A DNA stretch of 64,000 bases from Sphingopyxis chilensis (lineage in GTDB: Bacteria > Pseudomonadota > Alphaproteobacteria > Sphingomonadales > Sphingomonadaceae), in the NCBI RefSeq assembly GCF_035930445.1, contig NZ_CP142394.1, forward strand, positions 2,389,501-2,453,500. Reading direction: 5' to 3'. Below, piece by piece: positions 44,645 through 53,010 of the stretch; within the stretch, counting starts at the first letter, position 1; every line of letters begins with the position of its first letter. Position numbers and translations under genes: made by a program. Below the pieces are notes generated by a model that was given only the letters and a program-made list of their open reading frames with translations, did no database searches and had not been told where the DNA came from.

Positions 44645-45583
44645 TTATTGGGGGCGGTAGCGGATCAGGCCTTCCTGCGCGACGGTGGCCATCAGCGTGC
44701 CATCGCGGCGATAGATCGAGCCGCGGCACAGCCCGCGGTCGCCGCCCGTCCACGGGCTGTCCATCACAAAGACGAACCAGTCGTCGACGCGCACCGGCCC
44801 ATGGAGCCACATCGCATGATCGAGGCTGGTCGACACCATGCCCGGGGTCGAGAAGCTGACGCCGTGCGGCAACATTGCAGACGACAGGAGCCCCATGTCG
44901 GACGCGAAGGCGAGGAAACCCCGGTGGAGCAGCGGGTCATCGCCGATCGGCGATGCGACGCGGAACCACTGGTAATGCTGCGTCGCCTTGTCCGAAGCCG
45001 GGGGGCGGAAGCTGCGCACCTCGAACGGGCGGCTGCGCGCCATATGCGCGAGCTGACGGTCGGAAATATGGGGATCTGCCGCGATGAAATCGGTGAAGTC
45101 CCAGCATTCCTCGGGCGGCAGCAGGTCGGGCATGGGAACCTGGTGCGACAGTCCTTCGGCGGGTAGCTGAAACGACGCGGTCAGGTTGAAGATGACCTTG
45201 CCGTCCTGACGAACGACGACGCGGCGGTTCGAAAAGCTGCGGCCGTCGAAGTCACGGTGCAGGCGGAAATGCAGCGGCTTCGTCTCGTCGCCGCCGCGCA
45301 GGAAATAGGCGTGAAGCGAATGAACCTGCTTGTCAGGATCGACCGTGCGCGCCGCGGCGGTCATCGCCTGCGCGATAACCTGACCGCCGAAAATCCGGTC
45401 GCGCGAGGTGGTCGGGCGCGCGGGAAAGGTGAATTCATCGTCGAGGCCCGGCACCGCGTCGAGGTCGAACAGCCGCGCCACGGCGCCAACGACCTTGTCG
45501 GCGGGCGTGCTCGCGTTGATTTCGCGCGCGAGATCGAGGCGCGCCTGCAGCTCTTCGGGCGTGAAGCTCATGCGCTGTTCCAT
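44645..45583 (-). CDS. tesB: Acyl-CoA thioesterase II (TesB)
   Basis: A 312-residue double-hotdog thioesterase that hydrolyses medium and long acyl-CoAs. TesB features are DRIFGGQVIAQAMTAAARTV with the Asp of the active site region, VHSLHAYFLRGGDETKPLHF, SFSNRRVVVRQDGKVIFNL and the second hotdog SLDHAMWLHGPVRVDDWFVF with the DSPWTGGDRG loop. A shorter start at 45571 (MSFTPEEL) is possible. It lies in the same orientation between nusG and rplK, an unusual place, 21 bases after nusG. Confidence 0.92.
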   Translation of the reverse strand: MEQRMSFTPEELQARLDLAREINASTPADKVVGAVARLFDLDAVPGLDDEFTFPARPTTSRDRIFGGQVIAQAMTAAARTVDPDKQVHSLHAYFLRGGDETKPLHFRLHRDFDGRSFSNRRVVVRQDGKVIFNLTASFQLPAEGLSHQVPMPDLLPPEECWDFTDFIAADPHISDRQLAHMARSRPFEVRSFRPPASDKATQHYQWFRVASPIGDDPLLHRGFLAFASDMGLLSSAMLPHGVSFSTPGMVSTSLDHAMWLHGPVRVDDWFVFVMDSPWTGGDRGLCRGSIYRRDGTLMATVAQEGLIRYRPQ

Positions 45584-45604
45584 CGGCTGGGGCGCACGGC
45601 GCCG

Positions 45605-46141
45605 TTACTTGAAGCGTTCGACCTGTTCGAAGTCGAGTTCGACCGGCGTCGCGCGACCGAAGATCGACACCGACACCTTGACGCGCGCCTTTTCGAAATC
45701 GAGTTCCTCGACCAGCCCGTTGAAGCTGGCGAAGGGACCGTCGAGCACCTTGACCTGGTCGCCGATTTCATAGTCGACGCGGATTTCGGTCTTCGGACGC
45801 GCCGCGGCCTCTTCCTTGCTGTTGAGGATGCGCGCGGCTTCGGCTTCGCTGATCGCCTGCGGCTTGCCCATCGAGCCGAGGAAGCCGGTGACCTTCGGCG
45901 TATTCTTGACGAGGTGATAGACGTCGTCGGTCATCGTCAGCTTGGCGAGAACATAGCCAGGGAAGAATTTACGCTCGGCCTGGACCTTCTTGCCGCGCTT
46001 CACCTCGGTGACGGTTTCGACCGGCACCTCGACCGCTTCGACGAAGTCGGTGAGGCCCATGCGTTCGGCTTCGGACAGCACCGAATCGCGAACCTTGTTC
46101 TCGAAACCCGAATAGGCGTGAATGATGTACCAGCGCGCCAT
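45605..46141 (-). CDS. nusG: Transcription termination/antitermination protein NusG
   Basis: A 178-residue NusG that binds RNA polymerase and couples it to Rho or the ribosome. The NGN domain starts RWYIIHAYSGFENKVRDSVL and includes KFFPGYVLAKLTMTDDVYHL and FLGSMGKPQAISEAEAARIL. The KOW domain has VKVLDGPFASFNGLVEELDF and ends KVSVSIFGRATPVELDFEQV. Follows secE after 32 bases on the same strand, the usual order. Confidence 0.97.
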   Translation of the reverse strand: MARWYIIHAYSGFENKVRDSVLSEAERMGLTDFVEAVEVPVETVTEVKRGKKVQAERKFFPGYVLAKLTMTDDVYHLVKNTPKVTGFLGSMGKPQAISEAEAARILNSKEEAAARPKTEIRVDYEIGDQVKVLDGPFASFNGLVEELDFEKARVKVSVSIFGRATPVELDFEQVERFK

Positions 46142-46173
46142 GTATGCGTATCCTGTCCCTGTGATCGCGGGCG

Positions 46174-46371
46174 TTAGCGCGCGAGCGACGTCAGCCAGCT
46201 GACGATCGCGTTGAAAACCGTGTCGACGCCGAGGAAGAAGAGCGAAAGGATCGTCGTCATGATCAGCACCATGATCGTCGTCTGCACCGTTTCGCGGCTC
46301 GTCGGCCAGACGATCTTGCGAGCTTCGGCGCGCACCTGATTGATGAACTCAGCCGGGCTGGTCTTGGCCAT
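46174..46371 (-). CDS. secE: Preprotein translocase subunit SecE
   Basis: A 65-residue SecE of the one-helix type. The amphipathic part is EFINQVRAEARKIVWPTSRE, the P-T-x-x-E family motif, and the helix is TTIMVLIMTTILSLFFLGVD. It clamps the SecY halves in the inner membrane. It is the first gene of the leftward unit. A tRNA-Trp gene, often found upstream of secE, is not seen in the 157 bases to the next gene. Confidence 0.95.
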   Translation of the reverse strand: MAKTSPAEFINQVRAEARKIVWPTSRETVQTTIMVLIMTTILSLFFLGVDTVFNAIVSWLTSLAR

Positions 46372-46528
46372 GTCGATCGTCCTGTCCTTGCAACGTCAAT
46401 GATCCGGGCCAGATGGGTTGCCGCCGCCCATGCGTCAAGCACGCTTTGGGCAATAGTCCGCCCACCCTCCCCGAGCGTGTCGGCGAAAGGCGGGAAAGAA
46501 CGGCGCATCTGTCCGAATGAAGCGGCCT

Positions 46529-47905
46529 TTACTTGGGCCGCGCGGCGATTGCAAGTTCGTGCTGCATCCAGATCAACAGGCCGACCATGACAATCCAGCT
46601 GGCGGTCGGTTGCAGCGCGAAGATCAGATGCAGTTCGCGCGCAGCCGCCTCGCCGTTTTGCGGATCGAAACCGACGATATCAAGCGCCGCATAGCTGACC
46701 GCGATCGCGGCAGCGACGCCGAATTTCGCCATCAGGTTCAAGAGCGCAAAGAGGAAGGCCGACCGGCTCCGCCCGCATCGCGCGCTGTCGCGCGGAATCA
46801 GGTCGGCAAGCATCGAATAGGTGAACAGCAGGCCGACGAAGCCGGTGCCGAGCATCAGCGAAAAGCCGACCGCCTGCCCCAGCCCGCGCGGCTGCTGTGC
46901 CAGTGTCGCGACGAGCAGACTGCCGATCAGCAGCCCCATCGCCATCATCATCGGCGGCTTGCCGAAGCGGCGCGCGAGGAAAGTCCAGACCGGCGACGCC
47001 AGCGCCCCGCCGATGAAGCTCGCAAAAAGCAGAACGGCGCTCTGCGCGTCGAGATCGAGCACGGCCGCGGCGAAGAAGACGAAGAGCGAAGTCAGCGACC
47101 CGAAAGCGAAGCTGTTGAGGAACTGCACCCCGAGCAGCAGCATCAGGGGCCGAAAGGACAGCGACGCGCGGATTTCGTGCCGCCAGCCGAAGCCGGATTC
47201 GGCCACCACCGCGCGCAACGGCACGCGGCGGATCGCGACGAGCGCTATCGGCACCAATAGAAGGAAGAGGCTGGCATAGGCCATGATCCGCCCCTGCAGA
47301 CTAAGCCCCGGAATCAGCAGCTGCGCCGCGGCGGGCGCGGCGAAAGCCAGGATCAGCGCGATTTTCGCGAACCAGTCGCGCATGCCATAGAGGAGCGCGC
47401 TGTCGGCCGGCGTGCGGACGAGCGCCGATCCCCACGACAGCTGCGCGACCTCGTACAGACTGTAGCTCGAGTAAAACAGCACCATCATCAGGAAGAGCGC
47501 CGCGAACGGCAGTTGATCGCCCACGGTTACGAGCGCCAGCAGCAGTAGCGACAAGGGAAGCAGCGCCAGCAGCATCCAGCGCCGGTGCGCGCCCAGCCCG
47601 GTGCGGGCGCGATCGACCATCGTCCCGATCAGCGGATCGACGGCACCGTCCCAGATCGTCGTCAGCGAAAAGAGAAGCCCGACCAGCGCAACCGAAATCG
47701 CCCCGCCCTCGGCGATATAAGGCGGCAGATAGACGCTGAATGGAAGGCCGAGCATGACCGTCGGCCCCGCGGTTGCAGCATAGGCGGCGACGGTGCGCGG
47801 CCGCAAGGCGGAGGTTTCGTCGGCCGGGGCGGCCGATGGCAGGGCGGTACTGGCCAAGTTGCGACACTCCCGAAACGGAAGGCGCAGGTTTTCAGTTACT
47901 GACAA
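46529..47905 (-). CDS. GPH-family sugar transporter (MelB-like MFS)
   Basis: A 458-residue permease with about twelve helices of the glycoside-pentoside-hexuronide:cation symporter family. Landmarks are PTVMLGLPFSVYLPPYIAEG in helix 1, the loop WDGAVDPLIGTMVDRARTGL with D-P-L-I-G-x2-D and GAHRRWMLLALLPLSLLLLA (G-x-x-R-R-W). Helices with SFAFGSLTSLFVFFAAAVLD follow. Substrate is unknown, and a sugar or glycoside is likely. Poor N-terminal conservation leaves the start uncertain. A TTG or later start near residue 17 is possible. The TetR gene lies 32 bases upstream on the same strand. Confidence 0.85.
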   Translation of the reverse strand: MSVTENLRLPFRECRNLASTALPSAAPADETSALRPRTVAAYAATAGPTVMLGLPFSVYLPPYIAEGGAISVALVGLLFSLTTIWDGAVDPLIGTMVDRARTGLGAHRRWMLLALLPLSLLLLALVTVGDQLPFAALFLMMVLFYSSYSLYEVAQLSWGSALVRTPADSALLYGMRDWFAKIALILAFAAPAAAQLLIPGLSLQGRIMAYASLFLLLVPIALVAIRRVPLRAVVAESGFGWRHEIRASLSFRPLMLLLGVQFLNSFAFGSLTSLFVFFAAAVLDLDAQSAVLLFASFIGGALASPVWTFLARRFGKPPMMMAMGLLIGSLLVATLAQQPRGLGQAVGFSLMLGTGFVGLLFTYSMLADLIPRDSARCGRSRSAFLFALLNLMAKFGVAAAIAVSYAALDIVGFDPQNGEAAARELHLIFALQPTASWIVMVGLLIWMQHELAIAARPK

Positions 47906-47937
47906 TCATGTCAACATCAACGCGTCGCGCAGACGCT

Positions 47938-48573
47938 TTACCGGATCTTGAAATGCGACAGGAACGGCTGGAGCCGCCAGTCGATCTGCTCGGGATCGAG
48001 CCATTCGACCTCTATCCCCATCAGCGTGTTCAGCATCGAATCGCCGATGACGATATCGAAAAACAGGCGCGCTGCGGCGTCCGGGCGATCAATCTCGGCC
48101 CTGCCCGTCGCCGCCCATTCGGCGAACAGTTCGATCAATTCCTCCAGCGCAGGCACATGAAGGTCGAGGTAGATCTGCATGGCAAATTCGTGGTCGCGCA
48201 AACTTTCCGATATCAACATGCGCATCAGGGCGACCGCGTGCGGCGATTCCATCAGCTCTTTCTGGCGATGCGCATAACGCTTCAGGACATCGACGCTCGA
48301 CAGTCCCCGGATCGCATCATCGTCGAGCGACCTGAGCATGGCTTCGTCGCACCAGCGGGTCGCGATCGCGCGGAGCAATCCCTGCTTGTTGCCGAACAGT
48401 TCATAAAGGGTCGCGAGCGAACCGCCCGAGCGTTTGACGATTTCGGCAAGGCTGGTGCGCTCGTAGCCCTGTTCGAGAAATAACGACTCGGCGGCGTCGA
48501 GAATAGCGCTTTGCCGCCGTTCGCGCGGCGATGACTTATCCATTTGACATAAAATCGTTTCCGACATGCTCAA
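47938..48573 (-). CDS. TetR-family regulator of the RND pump
   Basis: A 211-residue TetR-type repressor. The helix-turn-helix is RRQSAILDAAESLFLEQGYE with TSLAEIVKRSGGSLATLYEL and FGNKQGLLRAIA. The C-terminal ligand domain is helical (RLFFDIVIGDSMLNTLMG). It is divergent from the adaptor gene of an RND pump with a 16-base perfect palindrome between the two, the standard AcrR/NalC-like arrangement. So it probably represses the pump and itself until a drug or hydrophobic metabolite binds. Confidence 0.92.
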   Translation of the reverse strand: MSMSETILCQMDKSSPRERRQSAILDAAESLFLEQGYERTSLAEIVKRSGGSLATLYELFGNKQGLLRAIATRWCDEAMLRSLDDDAIRGLSSVDVLKRYAHRQKELMESPHAVALMRMLISESLRDHEFAMQIYLDLHVPALEELIELFAEWAATGRAEIDRPDAAARLFFDIVIGDSMLNTLMGIEVEWLDPEQIDWRLQPFLSHFKIR

Positions 48574-48601
48574 TTCCCGCTCCCCTTCCCTTGCTCTTTC
48601 C

Positions 48602-48617
48602 TGTAATTTAAATTACA
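48602..48617. promoter_or_regulatory. Perfect palindrome, probable TetR operator
   Basis: tgtaatttaaattaca is a perfect 16-base palindrome in the 111-base gap between the TetR gene and the pump adaptor gene, 29 bases from one start and 68 from the other. Its place and symmetry suit binding of the TetR dimer and control of both promoters. Confidence 0.75.
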
Positions 48618-48684
48618 CGGCGCATCGGCGCAAGCATTTGCGTATAAACAAATCCCGCACAACTGCGATTTTTCAGGGGTTCAT

Positions 48685-49839
48685 ATGAGTCGCGTCCGTC
48701 CTCTCAGCTGCGCCGCCGGCGCTGCGCTGGCCTTTCTGCTGGCTGCCTGCTCGTCCGAGGCGCCCCCCGCGCCACCCCCGCCAGAGGTCAATATCGTGAC
48801 CGTCCGCGCGCAAGCCGTGCCGAACGTCATCGAACTGCCCGGTCGGGTTCAGGCGTATCGCACGTCCGAAGTCCGCGCGCGCGTCAACGGCATCGTCGAA
48901 CGGCGACTGTTCGACGAGGGCAGCTATGTGCGCGCCGGAACCCCCCTGTTCCGCATCGATCCCCGCGAGTTGACCGCGACCGCCAATGCGGCGCGGGCGC
49001 AGCTCGCACGTGCGCAGGCCACCGCGGCCAACGCGCGCCAGGTCGTCGGACGCTATCAGCCGCTGCTCGCCGATCAGGCAATCGGCAAACAGGAATATGA
49101 CGCCGCGGTTGCCGCGCAGCGGACGGCCGAAGCCGATGTGCAGGCGGCGCAGGCCAATCTGGAATCGGCGCGCCTCAATCTCGGCTATGCGTCGGTCACC
49201 GCGCCGATTTCGGGCCGCGCGCGCCGCGCCGAGGTTACCGAGGGCGCGCTGGTGAACGCCGGACAGGGGACGCTGCTCACCACCATCGAGCAGATCGATC
49301 GCGTCTATGTCAATTTCGGCCAGTCCAGCTCCGACCTTTTGGCGACACGTCGCGACATGGAATCGGGCAAGGTCAACGCACCGCAACTCGAACGCGTCGA
49401 AGTCCAGCTCATCCTCGAGGACGGCACCGCCTACCCGATCGTCGGACACCTCGATTTCTTCGACCTCTCGATCGACGAAGCGACGGGCACCGCGGCGCTG
49501 CGCGCCGAATTCCCGAACCCGAACTCGGCGCTGCTTCCCGGACAGTTCGTCCGGGCGCGCATCTTTGCCGGCAATCGCGCCGACGGCATGCTGATCCCGC
49601 AGCGTGCGGTGAAGCTGGCCGCCGACGCGGCGAGCGTGATGGTGCTCGATGCAAAGAATGTGGCGACACCGCGCCCCGTCAAGCTGGGCACCATGGTCGC
49701 GGGTCAGTGGTCGATCCTCGACGGGCTGAAACCGGGCGACCGGGTCATCGTGGACGGACTGCAAAAGGTCCAGCCGGGACAGCCGGTCCGCGTCGCTGCG
49801 CCCAAGGGAACGGCGTCGGCCCCCGCGGCGAAGCGCTGA
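48685..49839 (+). CDS. RND efflux periplasmic adaptor (AcrA/MexA-like)
   Basis: A 384-residue membrane fusion protein with a lipoprotein signal (ALAFLLAACSSEAPPAPPPP). The order is lipoyl half VIELPGRVQAYRTSEVRARV, helical hairpin (ARAQLARAQATAANARQVVG, QRTAEADVQAAQANLESARL), lipoyl half LGYASVTAPISGRARRAEVT, barrel (YVNFGQSSSDLLATRRDMES) and proximal domain VRARIFAGNRADGMLIPQRA. The Lys/Pro-poor C-tail is short. It links the inner-membrane pump to the outer-membrane channel, both encoded downstream. Confidence 0.94.
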   Translation: MSRVRPLSCAAGAALAFLLAACSSEAPPAPPPPEVNIVTVRAQAVPNVIELPGRVQAYRTSEVRARVNGIVERRLFDEGSYVRAGTPLFRIDPRELTATANAARAQLARAQATAANARQVVGRYQPLLADQAIGKQEYDAAVAAQRTAEADVQAAQANLESARLNLGYASVTAPISGRARRAEVTEGALVNAGQGTLLTTIEQIDRVYVNFGQSSSDLLATRRDMESGKVNAPQLERVEVQLILEDGTAYPIVGHLDFFDLSIDEATGTAALRAEFPNPNSALLPGQFVRARIFAGNRADGMLIPQRAVKLAADAASVMVLDAKNVATPRPVKLGTMVAGQWSILDGLKPGDRVIVDGLQKVQPGQPVRVAAPKGTASAPAAKR

Positions 49840-49845
49840 CCTGAC

Positions 49846-52800
49846 ATGACCCCCCGCTTCTTCATCGACCGGCCCATCTTCTCCTGGGTCATCGCCATCG
49901 GCATCCTCTTGTCGGGCATCATCGCGCTGCGCAGCCTGCCCGTGGAGCAATATCCCACGGTCGCGCCGCCGTCGCTGACGATCGGCGTCACCTATCCGGG
50001 CGCCGACGCGAGCACGCTCGAACAAAATGTCACGCAGGTCATCGAGCAGGAACTGAACGGGGTCGAGGGCTTCCTCTACATGGCCTCGACCAGCGAATCG
50101 AACGGCACCGCGTCGATCACCCTGACCTTCGAGGCCGGGACCGACATCGATAATGCGCAAATGGAGGTGCAGAACCGCCTGCGCCGCGTCGAACAGCGCC
50201 TGCCCGAAGATGTCCGGCGCCAGGGCATTTCGGTAACCGAAGCGAATTCGGGCTTCCTCTTGATCGTCGCGATCACGTCCAAGAGCGGCAACACCGACCC
50301 GATGGAGGTCAACAACTTCGCCAATACGCGCGTCCTCGACGAGCTGCGCCGCGTGAATGGCGTCGGCAATGTCCAGGCTTTCGCGCCCGAATATGCGATG
50401 CGTATCTGGCTCGATCCGCAAAAGCTGGCGTCCTACAACCTCTCCGCCGCCGAAGCCCTGGGCGCGGTGCAGGAGCAGAACAGCCAGACGCCGGGCGGCC
50501 AGCTCGGCGACCAGCCGATCGCCAAGGGCGCTCAGCTCAATGCCGTGATCACCACGCAGGGCCGCTTCACCAAGCCCGAACAGTTCGAGAGCATCATCCT
50601 GCGCGCCAACCCCGACGGGTCGGCGGTGACGCTGGGCGATGTCGGTCGCGTCGAGCTGGGCGCGGCGAGCTATCTCTTTTCGTCCGAACTCAACGGCAAG
50701 CCGATGGCGGGGCTCGCGGTCCAGCTGACCCCGGGCGCCAACGCGCTGTCGACCGCCGAGGGCATTCGCGCCCGGATGGACGAGCTGTCGAAGGGCTTCC
50801 CGTCCGACATCACCTGGTCGATCCCCTATGACACGACACCCTTCATCAGCCTGTCGATCGAGGAAGTGGTGGTAACGCTGGGCGAGGCGATGCTGCTCGT
50901 CTTCCTCGTCATGTTCCTGTTCCTCCAGAACTGGCGCGCGACGGTGATCCCGACGGTAGTGGTGCCGATCGCGCTTGCGGGCGCGTGCCTTGGCCTGTGG
51001 ATGTTCGGTTTCTCGATCAACGTGCTGACGCTGTTCGGCATGGTACTCGCGATCGGCATCCTCGTCGACGATGCGATTGTCGTGATCGAGAATGTCGAGC
51101 GCATCATGAACGAGGAGCATCTGCCGCCCTATGAAGCGACGGTGAAGGCGATGGGCCAGATCACCTCGGCGATCATCGGCATCACTTTGGTGCTGATCGC
51201 GGTGTTCATCCCGATGGCCTTCTTCCCCGGATCGACCGGCGGCATCTATCGCCAATTCTCGATGACGCTTGCGATCTCGATCGCCTTTTCGGCGCTGCTC
51301 GCGCTGACGCTGACCCCGGCGCTCTGCGCGACGCTCCTGAAACCGCACGACAATACAGAGCGCAAGGGCCGGATCGGAGCCTTCGCCGACCGCTTCTTCG
51401 GCCGGTTCAATGACTGGTTCGGCCGCACGACCGATCGCTATCAGGGCGGCGTCGGCAAGATATTGTCGGCGCCTCTGCGCTGGCTCGGCGTCTTCGTCCT
51501 GATGGTCGCGGTGACCGGGCTGCTGTTCTTCCGCCTGCCGGGATCCTTCCTGCCGCAGGAGGACCAGGGCTATCTGATCACCGTCATCCAGGCACCGCCG
51601 GGCGCGACGACGCAACGCACCAACGAGGCGACCAAGCAGGTTAAGGCCTTCTTCGCCGAACAGCCGCAGGTGGCCAATGTGGTATCGGTCAACGGCTTCA
51701 GCTTCTTTGGCCAGGGCCAGGCGAACGCGATCATGTTCACGCCGCTCAAGCCCTGGGACGAACGCACGGGCGAAGGCGACAGCGCCGACGCGATCGCGGG
51801 CAAGGCGATGGGGACGTTCATGGGGATCAAGGAGGCGTTTGCCTTTTCGCTGAGCCCGCCGTCGATCCCCGAGCTCGGCACGTCGAGCGGCTTCACCTTC
51901 AAGCTGCAGGACCGCGGCGGCAACGGGCGCGATGCGCTGGTCGCCGCGCGCAACCAGATGCTCGGCGGCGCAATGCAGAGCAAGCTGCTCGCCAACGTCC
52001 GTCCCGAGGGTCAGGAGGACGCTCCGGTGCTGAAGGTCGATATCGACCGCATCCAGGCGCGGGCGCTCGGCCTGTCGATCGGCGACGTCAACGCGACGCT
52101 CGCGATCAGCTTCGGCAGCGCCTATGCCAACGACTTCACCCGCGAAGGCCGCGTGCTGCGCGTGCTGTTGCAGGCCGATGCCGCGAACCGGATGACGCCG
52201 CAGGACGTGCTCGACCTGCGCGTCCGCAGTGCGAACGGCGGCATGGTGCCCTTCGGATCGTTCAGCAAGGCTGAATGGTCAGCGGAAGCCCCGCAGCTCC
52301 AGCGGTATAACGGCTATCCCGCGATGACGATCTCGGGCGAGCCCGCGCCGGGTCAGTCGACCGGCGAGGCGATGGCCGAGATGGAGCGGCTTGCGTCGCA
52401 GCTTCCCGCGGGCTTCGCGTTCGAATGGACGGGCATTTCCTATGAGGAGAAGCAGTCGGCGGGCCAGATCGGCATGCTCCTCGGCCTGTCGCTCGTCGTC
52501 GTCTTCCTGCTGCTCGCGGCGCTCTATGAAAGCTGGTCGGTTCCGGTCGCTGTGCTGCTCGTCGTGCCGCTGGGCGTGCTCGGTGCGGTGCTCTTTTCGA
52601 TGTTCCGCGGTTTGTCGGCGGACATTTATTTCAACGTCGGCCTGATCACGATCATCGGGCTCGCCGCGAAGAATGCGATCCTGATCGTCGAATTCGCGAT
52701 CGAGCAGGAAGCCGAAGGCAAGTCGACGCTCGACGCGGTGATGGAAGCGGTGAAGCTGCGCTTGCGTCCGATCATCATGACCAGCCTTGCCTTCATCCTC

Positions 52801-53010
52801 GGCATGGTGCCACTGGTGATCGCGAGCGGCGCGGGTGCCGCGAGCCGCATCGCGGTTGGATCGGGTGTCATGGGCGGGATGATCGCAGCCACTTTGCTGG
52901 GCATCTTTTTCATCCCGCTCTTCTACCTTTCGGTGCGCAAATGGCTCAGCCGCAAGCGCCCCCCTGCCCCCGCCGAGAAAGGCCATCATGAGGAACCCGG
53001 CCATGCGTAA
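49846..53010 (+). CDS. RND multidrug efflux transporter, HAE1 family (AcrB/MexB-like)
   Basis: A 1054-residue proton-driven drug pump. FFIDRPIFSWVIAIGILLSG is the N-terminal helix, followed by the porter domain (LEQNVTQVIEQELNGVEGFL, QEQNSQTPGGQLGDQPIAKG). The proton relay aspartates are in GILVDDAIVVIENVERIM, D-D where metal pumps have a single D. GLAAKNAILIVEFAIEQEAE contains the relay lysine. The C-terminal half repeats the same order. The pattern matches broad-range drug exporters, not metal pumps, and contrasts with czcA at 30419. It ends within the start of the channel gene (8-base overlap). Confidence 0.96.
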   Translation: MTPRFFIDRPIFSWVIAIGILLSGIIALRSLPVEQYPTVAPPSLTIGVTYPGADASTLEQNVTQVIEQELNGVEGFLYMASTSESNGTASITLTFEAGTDIDNAQMEVQNRLRRVEQRLPEDVRRQGISVTEANSGFLLIVAITSKSGNTDPMEVNNFANTRVLDELRRVNGVGNVQAFAPEYAMRIWLDPQKLASYNLSAAEALGAVQEQNSQTPGGQLGDQPIAKGAQLNAVITTQGRFTKPEQFESIILRANPDGSAVTLGDVGRVELGAASYLFSSELNGKPMAGLAVQLTPGANALSTAEGIRARMDELSKGFPSDITWSIPYDTTPFISLSIEEVVVTLGEAMLLVFLVMFLFLQNWRATVIPTVVVPIALAGACLGLWMFGFSINVLTLFGMVLAIGILVDDAIVVIENVERIMNEEHLPPYEATVKAMGQITSAIIGITLVLIAVFIPMAFFPGSTGGIYRQFSMTLAISIAFSALLALTLTPALCATLLKPHDNTERKGRIGAFADRFFGRFNDWFGRTTDRYQGGVGKILSAPLRWLGVFVLMVAVTGLLFFRLPGSFLPQEDQGYLITVIQAPPGATTQRTNEATKQVKAFFAEQPQVANVVSVNGFSFFGQGQANAIMFTPLKPWDERTGEGDSADAIAGKAMGTFMGIKEAFAFSLSPPSIPELGTSSGFTFKLQDRGGNGRDALVAARNQMLGGAMQSKLLANVRPEGQEDAPVLKVDIDRIQARALGLSIGDVNATLAISFGSAYANDFTREGRVLRVLLQADAANRMTPQDVLDLRVRSANGGMVPFGSFSKAEWSAEAPQLQRYNGYPAMTISGEPAPGQSTGEAMAEMERLASQLPAGFAFEWTGISYEEKQSAGQIGMLLGLSLVVVFLLLAALYESWSVPVAVLLVVPLGVLGAVLFSMFRGLSADIYFNVGLITIIGLAAKNAILIVEFAIEQEAEGKSTLDAVMEAVKLRLRPIIMTSLAFILGMVPLVIASGAGAASRIAVGSGVMGGMIAATLLGIFFIPLFYLSVRKWLSRKRPPAPAEKGHHEEPGHA

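Noticed and set aside
48673-51615. 980-codon open frame on the minus strand across the RND adaptor and pump
   Set aside because: It is an antisense shadow of GC-rich coding DNA: Arg/Asp/Gly-rich, no domain, while the plus strand holds two clear pump genes.
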